From assembly GCA_958430865.1 (NCBI GenBank), contig CAUDNR010004279.1:1-58612 (forward strand): 58,612 nt of DNA. The letters are read 5' to 3'. Under the pieces are notes generated by a model, which saw only the letters and a list, made by a program, of their open reading frames with translations, had not been told where the DNA came from and did not search any database. The translations under genes and the position numbers were made by a program. This document shows, one piece after another, positions 8,784-20,171 of this stretch; position 1 is the stretch's first letter; each line of letters begins with the position of its first letter. Origin of the DNA: Entrophospora sp. SA101 (taxonomy: Eukaryota > Glomeromycota > Glomeromycetes > Entrophosporales > Entrophosporaceae).

Positions 8784-10907
8784 ATGCCCGAAGAAGATAA
8801 AAAGCTATCTAACATCCGTAATATCGGTATCATGGCCCACATTGATGCTGGAAAAACTACTACTACTGAGCGTATACTTTACCATAGTGGAAAAATTCAT
8901 AAAATTGGGGAGGTTCACGACAAGAAAGGCAAGGGAGCGACGATGGACTTCATGGACCAAGAACGAGAAAGAGGAATTACTATCCAGTCCGCGGCTACTA
9001 CTGTTTATTGGCAAGAACACCAGATAAATATTATTGATACTCCGGGCCACGTGGATTTCACGGCCGAAGTGGAAAGGTCTTTGCGGGTTCTTGACGGCGG
9101 AATAGTAGTTTTAGACGGAAAAAAAGGAGTTGAAGCCCAAACTGAGACGGTTTGACGACAGGCCAAAAAATATAAAATACCGCGCTTAATTTTTATTAAT
9201 AAAATGGATGGGGTTGAAAATGTTGGGAGATTTGATGAATGTTTGAAAAGTATTTGGGAAAGATTAAGAACAGTTCCTTTACCAGTTCAATTTCCGATTG
9301 GTGCTGGCAAAGAATTAGAAGGAGTAATTGACGTAGTGGAACAAAAGGCTTATTACTGCCAAATGGGTGATAAGGAAGAAAAATATCAAATAAAAGAAAT
9401 TCCACCCAATTTATTAGAAAAAACTAAAAGTTATCGTCAAGAATTAATCGAACAAATAATCGGACAAGACGAGAAATTAGCCACTAAATATTTAGAAGGT
9501 CAAGAATTACAAGTGGAAGAAATCAAAAAATTACTCCGCCAAGCCACTCTCACTGGTAAATTTTTCCCGGTTTTTTGTGGTTCGGCCTATAAGTACGTAG
9601 GTGTGAAACTGGTTTTGAATGGAGTAGTGGATTATCTGCCATCTCCTTTGGATGTGGCCGAAATACCAGTTTTTTCCCCCTGGAATAAAAATAAAGAAGG
9701 AATGATTAATTGTAATAGCCCTTTACCTTGTTTAGCATTAGCTTTTAAAATTGTGTTTGATGATTATAATCAAAGAACAACTTTTGTCCGAGTTTATGCC
9801 GGAAAGATTTCGGTAGGCTCCCGTATCTATAATGTTAATCAACGAAAAGAAGAAACGGTAAGTAGTTTATTTCGAATTCATGCTAACATAAAGGAGAAAA
9901 TTACGGAAGTGAGAGCGGGTGATATTGCCGCCATAATCGGCTTAGAACATACTATTACGGGCGATACTTTTAGCGATAAAAAAAAACCGCTGCTCCTCGA
10001 AACCATTGATTTTGCCGAACCGGTGATTTCTCAAGCCATTGAGCCCAAGACTAAGGAAGACAAGGATAAATTACGGGATGCCTTAGGAAAACTAAAAGTC
10101 CAAGACCCTAGTTTTAAGTATTGGATAGATAGGGAAACTGGCCAAATGATTATTGCTGGTATGGGCGAATTACACTTGGAAGTTTCCATGGAAAGACTAA
10201 GGAGAGAATATAAATTAGGAATCGAAAGCAAACAACGCAAAGTATCTTACCGGGAAACTATTACTAAAAAGTTAGAAAGTGCGGAAGGAGAGTATAAAAA
10301 ACAAACGGGCGGAAGCGGACATTTTGCTCGTGTCAAACTTACTTTTGAACCAAATCCCAGCAAGGGCTTTGAATTTGTGGATGCCAAAAAAGGTCAAGAA
10401 ATGTCTAGTAAAGACGCTGAAGAAGTAAAGGAGGGATTAGAAGAAGCCATGTCATCCGGTTTACTCTTGAACTATCCCTTGCTCGACGTCAAAGCCACTT
10501 TGTTGGAAGGAAAAAGACACACGGTCGATACCAAACCTGGTGATTTCAAAAATGCCGCCGTTTTAGCTTTTCGGGGTGATAAAGTGGAAGAAAAAGAAAA
10601 AAGAATTCGCGAATTAGGAGTAGTTTTATTAGAACCAATTATGCAGTTAGAAGTGGTGGTTCCCAAAGATTACATGGGAGATATTTTGGCTGATTTGGCA
10701 GCACGTCGCACTATCATTGAAGAGACCGAAGAAAAAGAGGGCGACAGTTATATAAAAGGTAAAACCCCTTTAAAAGAAATGCTTAAATACTCCACCGACT
10801 TACGTCAATTAACCAAGGGCCGTGGCACTTATTCTATGCATTTATCCTGTTATCAAGAAGTCCCTGCTGATGTCTTGGAAGAAATATTAAAAGAAGAAAA
10901 ACTGTAA
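8784..10907 (+). CDS. fusA: elongation factor G
   Basis: This is a 707-residue translational GTPase that drives ribosomal translocation. G motifs are intact: G1 [12 protein letters not shown], switch region RGITIQSA, G3 DTPGHVDF, G4 NKMD and G5 CGSAYK. Domain II, the SYRETI and [11 protein letters not shown] region of domain IV, and the C-terminal domain V ([15 protein letters not shown]) are all present, and the length is normal. One Trp of the G domain is encoded by TGA. It is usually in the str operon with rpsL, rpsG and tuf, but here it stands alone. No Shine-Dalgarno sequence is seen. Confidence 0.96.
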
Positions 10908-11037
10908 AATATAGTTAAAACAGATAACAAAATAGGGTTACAATAAAATCATATATATAGTTTTATAATTATTTTAGTGAGAAAAATTTTTATTTTCTTA
11001 TATTACACTACTCAAGTTAATTTCTTTTAATTTAATT

Positions 11038-11250
11038 TTACTGATTTTTCAAATTCTTAAACCCTTGAATTTTTTCTAACCCTTTCACTTCTGGCAAAGT
11101 TCATAAAAACATCTCTACATCTTTGGTTAATTTTTCCTAATAAATACGATAATCAGCATTAATTAAACATTCAAAATACTCTTTCATGCTAATTAACTCT
11201 TCTTCCATGAAGACTACTTCCAAACGAAAACTACCTCTTTCTTTCGGCAT
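11038..11250 (-). pseudogene. small gene with an in-frame TAG
   Basis: On the minus strand the ATG at 11250 opens a frame of 70 codons ending in TAA at 11038-11040. A TAG at 11137-11139 interrupts it after 37 residues. Both halves look coding (charged and helical, including FMEEELISMKEYFECLINAD before and TLPEVKGLEKIQGFKN after), and the second half uses TGA for Trp. No family recognised. It lies between the 3' ends of fusA and trmD. Confidence 0.45.
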
Positions 11251-11298
11251 TTTATCCGCTTTCTTTTTCTTCTTACCTTTTAATTTTAATACTTAATC

Positions 11299-12003
11299 TT
11301 ACTTACTGGGTCGCGGGGTAATTTTCTTACTATTTTTGTATTTTTTTTCGCGCTGGTGGGTTTTTTGTTGACGGCTTTCGACCCGCCATTTCCTAATTTT
11401 TTCATGATGACCGGACAATAAAACTTCGGGAACTTTTAAGCCTTCAAATACTTCGGGACGAGTATAAGTGGCGAAATCCAACTGGGAATCATGAAAAGTT
11501 TCTTGCTGGTAGGACTCGGCTTGAATAGCGTTCGGAATGGCACGGATTAGAGCGTCGGTAATTGCTAGGGCAGGAATCTCGCCGCCCATGGTAATAAAAT
11601 CACCAATTGATATTTGCTCGTCGATATAATGTCAAATCCGCTCATCAAATCCCTCATAATGTCCGCAAATAAAAACTAAATTAGGGGCTTGGTTAAGTAG
11701 TCTCGGCACGTCTTTTTGGGTGAAAGTTTTGCCTTGGGGCGAAATCAAAATTAGATAACTATTAGCGTGAACTTCTTGAATACTAGTCAACGCCCGCACC
11801 AGTGGCTCAATTTTTAACAGCATACCCGGACCGCCTCCATACGGATAATCGTCCACTTGTCCTTTGACAGCAAAATCCCGTAAATTATAAACCTGATAAC
11901 TAAGCAAGTTTCTTTTAACAACTTTTTGTGCCAGAGAGATTTGGAAATAATTATGAAAATATTGCGGAAAAATTGTCAGATAAATAAATTTATGGTTATT
12001 CAT
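11299..12003 (-). CDS. trmD: tRNA (guanine-N1)-methyltransferase TrmD
   Basis: This 234-residue SPOUT methyltransferase makes m1G37 next to the anticodon and prevents frameshifting. The SAM-binding trefoil-knot motifs are clear: DDYPYGGGPGM, ILISPQGKTFTQ, FICGHYEGFDERI and GDFITMGGEIPALAITDA. The C terminus has the conserved GHHEKIRKWR. One Trp after DERI is TGA. I chose the ATG at 12003 (MNNHKFIYLTIFPQYF), which starts right before the first beta strand. An upstream ATG at 12030 would add nine residues. The usual neighbours rpsP, rimM and rplS are missing. Confidence 0.94.
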
Positions 12004-12031
12004 TTTTAATAAGTAGAAGTTAATATTCATT

Positions 12032-12392
12032 TTAGTGAAAAAGTCAACAATCTAACGCCTTCCTCGGATTATTTAATGTCAACTTCTTTTTAAGCATTTT
12101 ATTATTATTCGGTGCTTTTTTTTCTTTTGGTTCTTCATAATAAAAACCGATTTTACCTTTCCCATTTTCCTCAGCGAATTTATTTTTTACCTTTTTCGGC
12201 TCTTTCCGCTCAATCGGTCATGGAAGCTTGTTCTCACTGTTTTGCTTCGGCTAATCTTTGCGGGTCTTGTCAGGCTTCCTGGCATTCTTGGAGCAATTTA
12301 TCCTCGGGGGAAAACTCTCCCTGGTCTGACTCGGAAAAAATTTGGTAAGAAAAATAACCTTCTAATCTTGGGGATGACAATTCCTAACTCAT
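12032..12392 (-). pseudogene. decayed polar protein gene
   Basis: An ATG at 12392 is followed by TAG two codons later. The same frame then runs open for 67 codons from a TTG at 12380 to a TAA at 12180-12182, with several TGA-Trp codons (for example EAWQDPQRLAEAKQWEQ). A second frame, overlapping its end, carries a Lys-rich sequence (IGFYYEEPKEKKAPNN) to a TAA at 12032-12034. The two frames look like one gene broken by a frameshift near 12190. No family recognised. Confidence 0.4.
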
Positions 12393-12730
12393 AAATGGTT
12401 AGTGGTGTAGTCTTTAAATCAGAAAATTAAGCGGTATTTTTGGTTTTGATAGGAAATTCTTTCTCGCACGTAAATATCTCTGATACCATGTTTTTGGCGG
12501 GGTTTCATTCTCCTTCTTCCGTGAATTTTCTCTTTCAAAATGCCAAGTATTAGTTGGTTAGTTATCACACCCTTATGTTCTATTTCATAATGGTTAGTAA
12601 TAGTTATTTCCGTAATAGTCCATTTTTTAAAGGAAAAAGTAAATAAGCAGGAATAAGTCCGCTGTAATTCGTTATCTTTTTCTGAAAACCTTTCCTTGGT
12701 TAATTTAAACCACTCAGACATGCGAACCAT
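12362..12730 (-). CDS. toxin-like partner of a TA pair (locus 1)
   Basis: The frame runs to the TAG at 12362-12364 with one TGA-Trp (128 codons if begun at TTG 12748, 122 codons from ATG 12730). It belongs with the proteins at 27478 and 35000. All have an N-terminal strand with Cys, a middle segment of the form IT..LI..L...L.G, and a C-terminal strand pair with KYRLIFWF (YKLVW in the others) followed by a Cys and R/P-rich end. Each lies next to an HTH antitoxin-like gene. Here it overlaps the end of that gene by 26 nt, which suggests coupled translation. The enzymatic activity is not known to me, so the toxin role is inferred from the pairing. Confidence 0.6.
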
Positions 12731-13070
12731 CCTTTTTTTGTTCGACAATTACTTTTATTTCCGCGGGCGAAAATAATTTACTAACCGCATTTATTAGATT
12801 GTCAAAACCAACTTTGGCAATGCGACAAAACAAAATATCTTCCGTTTCGTTTAAACTTAACTCAATTTTCTCAGCTATTTCCTTATCAGTTAAGTTATTG
12901 TCCTCCTGATAACCTAATATTTTCTCACAGAGTTCATATTTAACTAATTGGGAAGGAGTCGGATTTTCCGGTAAATCTCAGGAACCATTGCCCCAATCTT
13001 GGGGACTTTCTATTTCAGCCAGAATTTTTTTAAAAGGCTTTGGTCGGTTATTTTTAGTGCTTTTATTCAT
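12705..13070 (-). CDS. HTH antitoxin-like regulator (locus 1)
   Basis: This 121-residue protein starts at the ATG at 13070. The C-terminal two thirds form a helix-turn-helix of the XRE/HigA2 type (TPSQLVKYELCEKILGYQED, then LTDKEIAEKIELSLNETEDI), followed by a helix pair. Close paralogues at 27825 and 35370 share NATP..K.KYE.CK.IL.Y and a Leu-rich second half. It probably neutralises the downstream partner and represses its own promoter. TGA is used for two Trp. Confidence 0.65.
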
Positions 13071-13096
13071 AACTTTGTATTATATTTAGTTTTACA

Positions 13097-13474
13097 CTAA
13101 ATCAAAATATCCCCTTCCTTATTAGTATAAAAACTAACTACCTTCCGATAAGTCTTAAAATTGGCTTCTTTCTCCTCAAATTCTATTTCTACTTCTTTGA
13201 TATTTAGTCAAGGCTTTAACTCGTCCTCTTCATCAGTTTCGTCTCATAAGGCGATTTCTTTTTCTCGTTTTTTATCTTTTATTGCTGTGCCATAATCGGC
13301 AAAAATATCCTCCTTACTTTTCATTTCAATATATTCTCGTAATTTATCTTTTTTAGTTGGCTTTTTTTCAGTTAAAGATTCAGTATAAATAATTTGGTGT
13401 TCGATATGATTTTTGGCAAGAAAAATTTTTAACTTATCAGCATTAGCAGTTTTAATTATTAATAGTTCGGTCAT
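13097..13474 (-). CDS. hypothetical protein, 125 aa
   Basis: The frame runs from the ATG at 13474 to the TAG at 13097-13099, with two TGA-Trp codons. An N-terminal beta-alpha unit (TELLIIKTANADKLKIFLAKN) resembles the small antitoxin-like or ferredoxin-like folds seen beside toxin genes. A charged middle (KEDIFADYGTAIKDKKREKE) and a beta-rich C terminus follow. It is co-directional with the TA pair at 12362-13070 but separated by 26 nt. Family unknown. Confidence 0.5.
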
Positions 13475-13603
13475 AATTATTATATTTTACTACTTTTTTA
13501 ATTATTTATATATTTTAAAAAATATAGTCATTAGTTTTGAAGTCAAAAATTTTTAATATTTTATAGCACAAAGATTCGGAAAAAGAAATGTAAAATAGAA
13601 AAT

Positions 13604-13735
13604 ATGAGTAAAGACGAATATTGTATAACCGAAACGGTCAAAAAAACAACCCTTTCCAAATTACTGGTGCTTGTTAAATAAGCCTATGAATTAGATTGTT
13701 ATTGTGTTCCCCGCTGGGTAATATTGGTAGGATAA
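13604..13735 (+). pseudogene. short interrupted ORF next to the intergenic motif
   Basis: The ATG at 13604 opens 25 codons (MSKDEYCITETVKKTTLSKL) to a TAA at 13679-13681. The same frame continues 17 codons to TAA at 13733-13735. The second half overlaps the repeated TATTACCC-type motif on the opposite strand, so its protein sense may be accidental. The remainder of 13475-13768 is AT-rich. Confidence 0.25.
13707..13723 (-). repeat. intergenic TATTACCC-NNN-GGGGAA motif, copy 2
   Basis: On the minus strand this reads TATTACCCAGCGGGGAA. It matches the copies at 8641, 48974 and 56259 except in the central three bases. It lies in the spacer before the giant gene. Confidence 0.5.
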
Positions 13736-13768
13736 AAATCAAAAACATGAATAAATATTAAAACTATC

Positions 13769-16700
13769 ATGAAAGACAAAAACCCAAAAAGCACAGCAAA
13801 AAATAAAAAAAACAGTCTACAAACAATATTTACTAATTTAACAAATTTCACCGACAAACTAATTCCCAAAAAAGCAGTCAACCTTTCCCCCGTAGCCGAA
13901 GAAATAACAAAAACTTACCAAATCATTGATATTCTTCTCAATTTTTACCAGCAACAAAATCCGCAATTTAAGGCTCAAGTCAATAGTAAAGAAATTGCTA
14001 GTTATAAAAAAGATATTTCAGCGGCTCAAAATAAAGAACAAATTAATTCTACTCTGCAATTACTCCTAGCAAAAATTCGTAACGATAATGAAGCAGAAAC
14101 TTTAACAATTGATAATAGTTCCGCCGAGTTTATTAGTGCCGAAATTATTTATAACCTGAAAAAAGAAGGTCGGGCATTAAATTACCAGGAAGAAAACTAC
14201 TTACAAGAAATAGAAAGCAAAGTCCGGCGAGAATTAACTAATAAAAGTTATTCTAACCAAGCCATAAACCTATTTAATAAGTGAAAAAAAGAATTATACA
14301 AAAAAGCCGTTTTTAGTCAGGCCGACCAAATAATAGAGAAAAAAATTCACAGCGACACCCACGAATTACCAGTAATCGAGCAGGCTATTAAAGATTTAGA
14401 ATTAATATTGAGGGAAATCAGAGCAAGCAACCGAACTATCGCTTATAATTCCTCTGAAAATGACAGAGTAAGCGACATTGAAATAGAAAAAAATCGATTG
14501 AAAACAAATTTAGACCACAAAAAAGCCAAGCTTCGCCGAGCAATAGACGAAATTAACCAAGAAATCGACACCAATTTAACACTCATTAAGAATAAGGAAA
14601 GCAACCCGATTGATAATGTCAGCAAAAGAATTGTCGCTGCGATATCCGATTTATGCCAGGGACTTAATAACGAGCAAGAAATCAGCATGCTTCCTATTCG
14701 TCAAAGAGAAATTGAAGTTATTATCTACCAAACATTTAAAGATATAATCGCGGAAAAGTTTCCTTTATTGTTGGAAAAAGAAAAAAAATCAAAAACAACA
14801 CTGGAAGCCACTAATTCCCTGCCGGAATTAATTAACTTGTATAATAGTAGTGCCTGGGAAGAGAAGGAAGAAGAATTAAGGATTCAGCAAATAATCCAAA
14901 GTCGGCAAGAAGAAATAACCGAATTGGCAAAGCAAACCAATCCCAGTTTAGCCAGATTAAGACAAATATTCGCAGAAATTAGCCCATATCACACCACTTA
15001 CCCGAATATTTACCAAAAATTAGAATTAGAAGCCGAATTAGAAAAAGTGAAAAATTTAATCCAACAAGCAACTTTAACCGAGATAGAGCAAGCGGCTAAT
15101 CAAACTCTTTCTTTAACCATTAACCGCACTCCGATTAACTTAAAAATTACCAGCCAGGAATTAACGATATATTACCCGAATTACCGCGACCTTATCAATA
15201 ATTCCAGTTGGGAGGAATTGGAAGAAAATGAGGAAAGTTTAAAAAAAATAATCACCGAACTACAAAACGAAAAAATCGGAAATATTCAAAAAATACTTGA
15301 AAAATATTCAAATAGAGACCTAGAACTTAATGACATATACTTAACTTATAACCTGAAACAAGAACTCGGTCAACTTAATTATTACGACCTTCGACCCGAG
15401 CAATTCCCAAGAAAATTAGCCAATTGAATAGAAAGTTTTCAAAATTTAAGCGAAATACTTCGTGCTATTGAAAATATTCGTAGTGTTAATTATGACTTAA
15501 ATAAATTAGGCGTCAAATTTTCGAGTGAAATCGACGGTTTTGAGTATCGACTGACTTTTGACAAGGTCAACCATAGGACGATAACAAAAATTATTGAGGA
15601 ATTAAACCGCAAAAAAGAGTTATTAAAAAGAAAAGAAAAATTGGGTCAATTAAACGAAGTCGAAGAAACAATTTTAGCACAAAGTAATTTCACTAATTTA
15701 AAAGTTAAGTTGAAGGAAATTGAAAGAGAAAGAGAAAGAGAAAGAGAAATTAACGAATTAATTCAGCAATTTCCCGCTGCCCGCCAAAACTGGGAAAAAT
15801 TAGGAGAATTACGAATTAAATTAGGTAGTAAGTTTTTTGAATTACAAGGAACATGAACCCCAAACTTAGAAAGAAAGTGAAATGAAGTCTCGAAGGAAAT
15901 AATTCTCTATAACTCAGCCTTTAAAGAACTTGATGAGGACTTGAAAAAAATTAAAAGTGATTTGGCAACTGGAAATTTAATTAAAATGAAAGAAGGGTTA
16001 ATTGTTCTGAATGAATGACTAACCAGTTCCGACCAATATCGAGCCAATGTCCGGAATGACCGCGACCAAGTTGACAAAATTACGGAACAGCAAGCCGAAA
16101 TAATTGTGTGAATTGAAATACTGGAAGAAGAGGAAAAAATGGCAAGTGTGAGGAAAGAATTAAAGGAAGAATTAAGGAAAGAAATTGCCGATTTAAAAAG
16201 TCAAATTCCCGCCGCCTGCCAAGACCGGCGAAAGTTGAGTAATTTAGCAGGAATTTTTTCAAAAAAATACAACCAACTCGACGACAAAGAATACCCCCAG
16301 GAAAGGTGAGATTTGTGAGAAGGAATTGGAAAGATTCGTAACTACAAAGAGGCTTTTGACCGGCTAGATAGAAGAGAACTTTTTGCTAGTTTTAAGGGGT
16401 TTGAAAGTGAATACAAAAAATTTCTAGAAAAAAGTGAGTTAACTGGTGCTAACAAAATATCAGGTTTAGAAGTATGGTTAGTAAATTTACAAGAATTAAC
16501 AATTCCGGATAACTTCCCAACCGATAAGTATGATGAATATTTAGTCAACGCTTACCAAGTAGAATTTAACTCCTTAGCCTACGAAATTGTTGCCGAAATA
16601 AATAAAGAGAAGGAAATTTTGGCAGCCGCCAAGGAGAAAGTGAAAGGGAAAAGCCCCGCCGTTGACCCGCGGGAAAAGGAAACTAAGAAAACCAATAATT

Positions 16701-16858
16701 CGCCAAGTTCTAGTTCGCCAAGCCAATCGTCAATCAGCAACAATAATAATGACATAGAGAGAGAGAGAGAGAGAGAGAGACCAGCGACCGACCTCCCCCC
16801 ACGAAAATCCCAATACCGTGAACCCAGCTTCGACCCTCCCGTCATTGGCACCAATTAA
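13769..16858 (+). CDS. giant coiled-coil protein, N-terminal half
   Basis: With UGA as Trp the frame is open for 1,029 residues. It is almost wholly helical and charged, with long heptad-like coiled coils (for example IERERERERE encoded by GAAAGA repeats at 15722-15745) broken by short spacers such as QFPAARQNWEKLGELR and IPAACQDRRKLSNLAGIF. These look like diverged internal repeats of about 150 residues. No signal peptide is seen. The last 60 residues are Ser/Asn/Pro-rich and include ERERERER from the (GA)12 tract at 16757. The frame stops at 16858, just after a second large frame has begun at 16818. One GA unit more, or two fewer, would join them into about 1,970 residues. The function may be cytoskeletal or adhesin-like, but nothing proves it. 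Confidence 0.7.
15722..15745 (+). repeat. (GAAAGA)4 in-frame hexamer repeat
   Basis: Four GAAAGA units encode Glu-Arg pairs inside the coiled coil. Changes in unit number keep the frame, so this tract would vary length only. Confidence 0.7.
16757..16780 (+). repeat. (GA)12 dinucleotide tract, candidate phase switch
   Basis: Twelve GA units lie within the coding sequence, just before the frame of the N-terminal half ends and that of the C-terminal half begins. The frame offset means +1 unit or -2 units fuses the two halves. The same tract length occurs at 24599 in another gene. Confidence 0.85.
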
Positions 16859-19685
16859 TAACGACCCGCCCGAAACTTCGCCAATTGCCGATTTAAATAA
16901 TAATAATATTTCCAGTGGTAGCAACGATAACAAAACACCAGAGGAAACTAGCAAAATATTAAACACTCCTAGTAAAACCCCTATTTCTCGTTTTCTTAAC
17001 CGAGAAATTAATTCAAGTAAAAAAACTAGTTCAGTAATTTCCGCCACTACTAACGCCGACTCGGAGATTTTTTCAACCAGCCAATCGACCCTTTCTTCAG
17101 TCGGAAATACCACAACAGCCGAAGAAGAAGACGACAAAGAAACATTAAGTAGTATAAGTAGCGATGAAACCAGTTTAATTAATAGTTCCCATGAAGATAA
17201 TATTTCCCTAAGCGACGAAGACCAAGAAGACGAGGAAGAAAACCAAGAACAAACTAACCCCGATACCCCAATTATTAGTAAAACCGAACTGGAAAAAATC
17301 GAATTCGGGGCTAAACTTTTAAAAAGATTCGTCGCGGAACTCCAAGAAACGAAGAGCATCAAAGAATTAGACAGAATTTACTCCGATATCCAAGAAAATG
17401 ACATTTATTTTTACGAAGGAAATAAAAAACTAATTGACCGAATTTATCGGCAAACCCGAACGAAACTCGAAAAAGAAAAAGAAAAAGAAAAAGAAAAAGA
17501 AAAAGAAAAATGGTTAGTCGAAATTAAGAAAATTAAGGACTTAAAAGAATTATTTGACTTAGCAACCAAAATTAGAGAACAAAAAACAACTCAAAAATTA
17601 AGTATTTTCGACAAGTTTTTCGCCCGACAAAAGCAAGAAATCAAAAAAGCCTACTATGATAAATTATTCTTTTTCAATACCGTTCAAAGAATTAATGATT
17701 ATGGCGAGTGAGCCGGAATAAATGAAAGTGGTCTTAGGACCATTTTGGGAGCCAATTGAACTATTTTATTAACCGATAAATCAGGCCGGGATATTATCCA
17801 AGAAGAAAAAGAATTGAAAGGTTTAATTGATAGATTTGTCCAAGAGCGAAAAACTGCCGAGCAGTCAGCCCGACGAGAAAAATTAATTGCCGAAAAGAAA
17901 AAAAAGCAAGAGGAAAAGAAAGCCGCCGCCGCTGCCAAGCGAAAAACTGTTAAGGAAAAAGCCCAAGCCAACCAAAAAGAGCGAGCCAAGTGGCAAAATG
18001 ACGCTATTACCAAAGTTAAAGCCGAATGAGATAAACACAAAAATTCGGCTAACCAAATCAATAATAAATCACCCAACCAAATAATCCCTGCTGATTGAGA
18101 AGAGCAAATTAAAACCCAAACTACTGAAACGGAAATTAACCAACTGCGGGATAATTACCTTGAAAGCATTCAACAAGCCAAAGTTGAAGAAAGACAAAAA
18201 CAAGCCGCTCAAACTGTTAAAAATCATTGAATTAGCCACAGTGGCAGCACCCTAACTAGCTTAATTAATAATAAAACAATTAACGAAATTTTGGGCGAGA
18301 ATTGAGAAGCGACCATTCAACTTCTTTCCGAAAAAAGTGCGATTGAAGCCAAGAAAGAAGAGTTTATTAAACTGATTAAGGAAGTCAAAGCAACCGAAGT
18401 CAAGCCCACGCCAGCACCCGAAGAAAAACAACCTACTTCTCCTACTGATTACAGCCGCGGCGAAGAATTTAATTCTTCTGATAACTCATTACCCAAGGGG
18501 GGAAATAATTCCCAAAATTATAACAGTCGGAATAAAGCCAATTTAGCTTCGGAAGAAAATATTGTCCCGCCAATTATTCAAGCAGTATTAGCCCAAGCCC
18601 AACAAGCCATTGCCAGCCAAAAAATAACTGAATTACAAGCCGCCGAAAGCCAAATAACCGAATTATTTGCGGAAAAAGACCCGAACAAGCAGCAAGTTTA
18701 TTATCACTACCAAAAAGATTTAGGAACCAGCCTGGAAAAAGTTATCCAAACCAAAACTATTCAAGAAATCCAAATTAACCATTTAAGTATCGCTCAGCAA
18801 ATTAAGGAGACCATCGAACCCCAAAAAATTCACGGTCAAGACTGAAAAGAAGTTATTAATAATACTCCGCTGGAAAAAATTCCCACTTATAAAAAGGCCA
18901 TTCAAAGTGATATTTTACAGCAAACCAAACAAGTTGCGATTGGTAGCATTGTCAAAGATTTAAGTATTGCTCGGGTTATTAAATTAGAAATTTATCCCCA
19001 AAAAGATAAAAAAGTTAGTTGAAAGTTAATTATTGAAAACGCTACTAATGAAGAAAATATTAAACAATTCTGACAAGAGAGCAAACAAAATATTCTGACC
19101 CAAAGCCAAACCGCCGTAATTAATAATCTCCATAGTTTACTGGGGCAAGAATTAAAAATTACCGATTTAGATAGTCCGTTCCAAAAATTTCCTACTGAAA
19201 CCTTAAAAAAAGAATTGACCGAATTAACTACTTATCAACAAGAAGTAGCCGCCCATATTGCCGACAAAAAAAGAAGAGATTTCCACACGGCTGACTTAAA
19301 TGATTTTTCTTACCAAATCGAGGATAAATGGCAACAGTTAACTCTCCCAATTTCACCGTTATTAGGAGCCGCGGTGGGAATTGTTGCTCTGAGCCAGCGA
19401 ATTAATAATTGACCTGCCAACAAACCAAATTCACAATTAATTTCTCAACCAAAAATAAACAGCAGCCCAAAGCAAATTAAATTACTGATAAATAAATACC
19501 ATGCTAATTTAAGAAAATTGGAAAAAGTTGGTTATCAACCGCAATTAGTTCGAGAAATTAAGGAAGATTTACAGCAGATTCAAAAACTTACCGAGCAACT
19601 AGAAAAAGGTCAAAAAACTAAATTCGACCAAAAGAAGTGAAATCAATGACAAAATAACTATAAAAAATATAAGCAAGATAATTAG
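16818..19685 (+). CDS. giant coiled-coil protein, C-terminal half
   Basis: This frame of 955 residues is open from before the GTG at 16818 to the TAG at 19683-19685, with many TGA-Trp codons. The first 160 residues are Ser/Thr/Asn/Glu-rich and disordered, a natural continuation of the linker that ends the upstream frame. Coiled-coil segments follow, including EKEKEKEKEK from seven GAAAAA units at 17469-17510 and an Ala/Lys-rich run (KKQEEKKAAAAAKRK). Near the C terminus is a hydrophobic stretch (LPISPLLGAAVGIVALS) that might be a membrane segment, then a charged tail. It is most likely the second part of one gene with the preceding frame, currently out of phase. Confidence 0.7.
17469..17510 (+). 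repeat. (GAAAAA)7 in-frame hexamer repeat
   Basis: Seven GAAAAA units encode a Glu-Lys run in the coiled coil. Unit changes keep the reading frame. Confidence 0.75.
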
Positions 19686-19719
19686 TATTTTTTTAAAATA
19701 TTAATAAACTATTACAATG

Positions 19720-19920
19720 CTAGAGTTTTTTTATAAGAGTAGATAAATCAAAAAAAGAAGTATCTCTTGGTTCTTCACCAGCATAAACATATTTCGGATG
19801 TCCTTCCTTATTAAAGGCTCGGGTTAAAGGTAAAACAGTAATCCGCTCACTTTCCTCATTATACCATTTAGCCGAAATAACTAAAACTGGGCGATAACCT
19901 TTAACTTCACTGAAAAGCAC
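19720..19920 (-). pseudogene. MazF/PemK-like toxin remnant
   Basis: The 66-residue frame from GTG 19920 has the central MazF/PemK strands (GYRPVLVISAKWYNEES, ITVLPLT, then DTSFFDLSTL). It lacks both the usual first strand with its RGEIW-type motif and about 30 C-terminal residues. It follows the RelE gene with one nucleotide between, in the same direction, so a mixed relBE-mazF cassette has decayed here. It is probably inactive. Confidence 0.6.
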
Positions 19921-19921
19921 A

Positions 19922-20152
19922 TTAATAAACTTCTCTCCGATGAGCCACTTTTACTACCAAAATTAAGAGTTCCTTTTCTTTGACTTCGTAAATAACCCGG
20001 TAATCACTAAACCGATAACGATATAGACCTTGGTATTCACGAGTCAGAGGCTCACCACGATTAAGTATTTTATTAAAAATCTTTTCCGCTATTGCTCGGC
20101 CAATTTGAGTTAACTGTTTTAAAGCCTTATTTTCCCAGACTACTTTATACAC
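19922..20152 (-). CDS. relE: RelE-family toxin
   Basis: This 76-residue protein starts at the GTG at 20152 (MYKVVWENKALKQL) and has the RelE fold order: strand, two helices, then RYRFSDYRVIYEVKEKELLI and a C-terminal VAHRREVY. The Arg/Tyr-rich C terminus is typical of ribosome-dependent mRNA endonucleases. A possible TAG at 20154-20152 of the antitoxin's alternative frame overlaps the GTG start, the usual translational coupling. The gene is complete in length. The antitoxin before it is frameshifted, so the toxin may be poorly controlled or itself inactive. Confidence 0.8.
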   Translation of the reverse strand: MYKVVWENKALKQLTQIGRAIAEKIFNKILNRGEPLTREYQGLYRYRFSDYRVIYEVKEKELLILVVKVAHRREVY

Positions 20153-20171
20153 TATTTTTTAAGTTCTTTTT

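Noticed and set aside
16730..17362. Long minus-strand ORF opposite the giant gene
   Set aside because: Ser/Leu-rich shadow of the low-complexity linker; the plus frame has coding character and code-4 Trp use on both sides.
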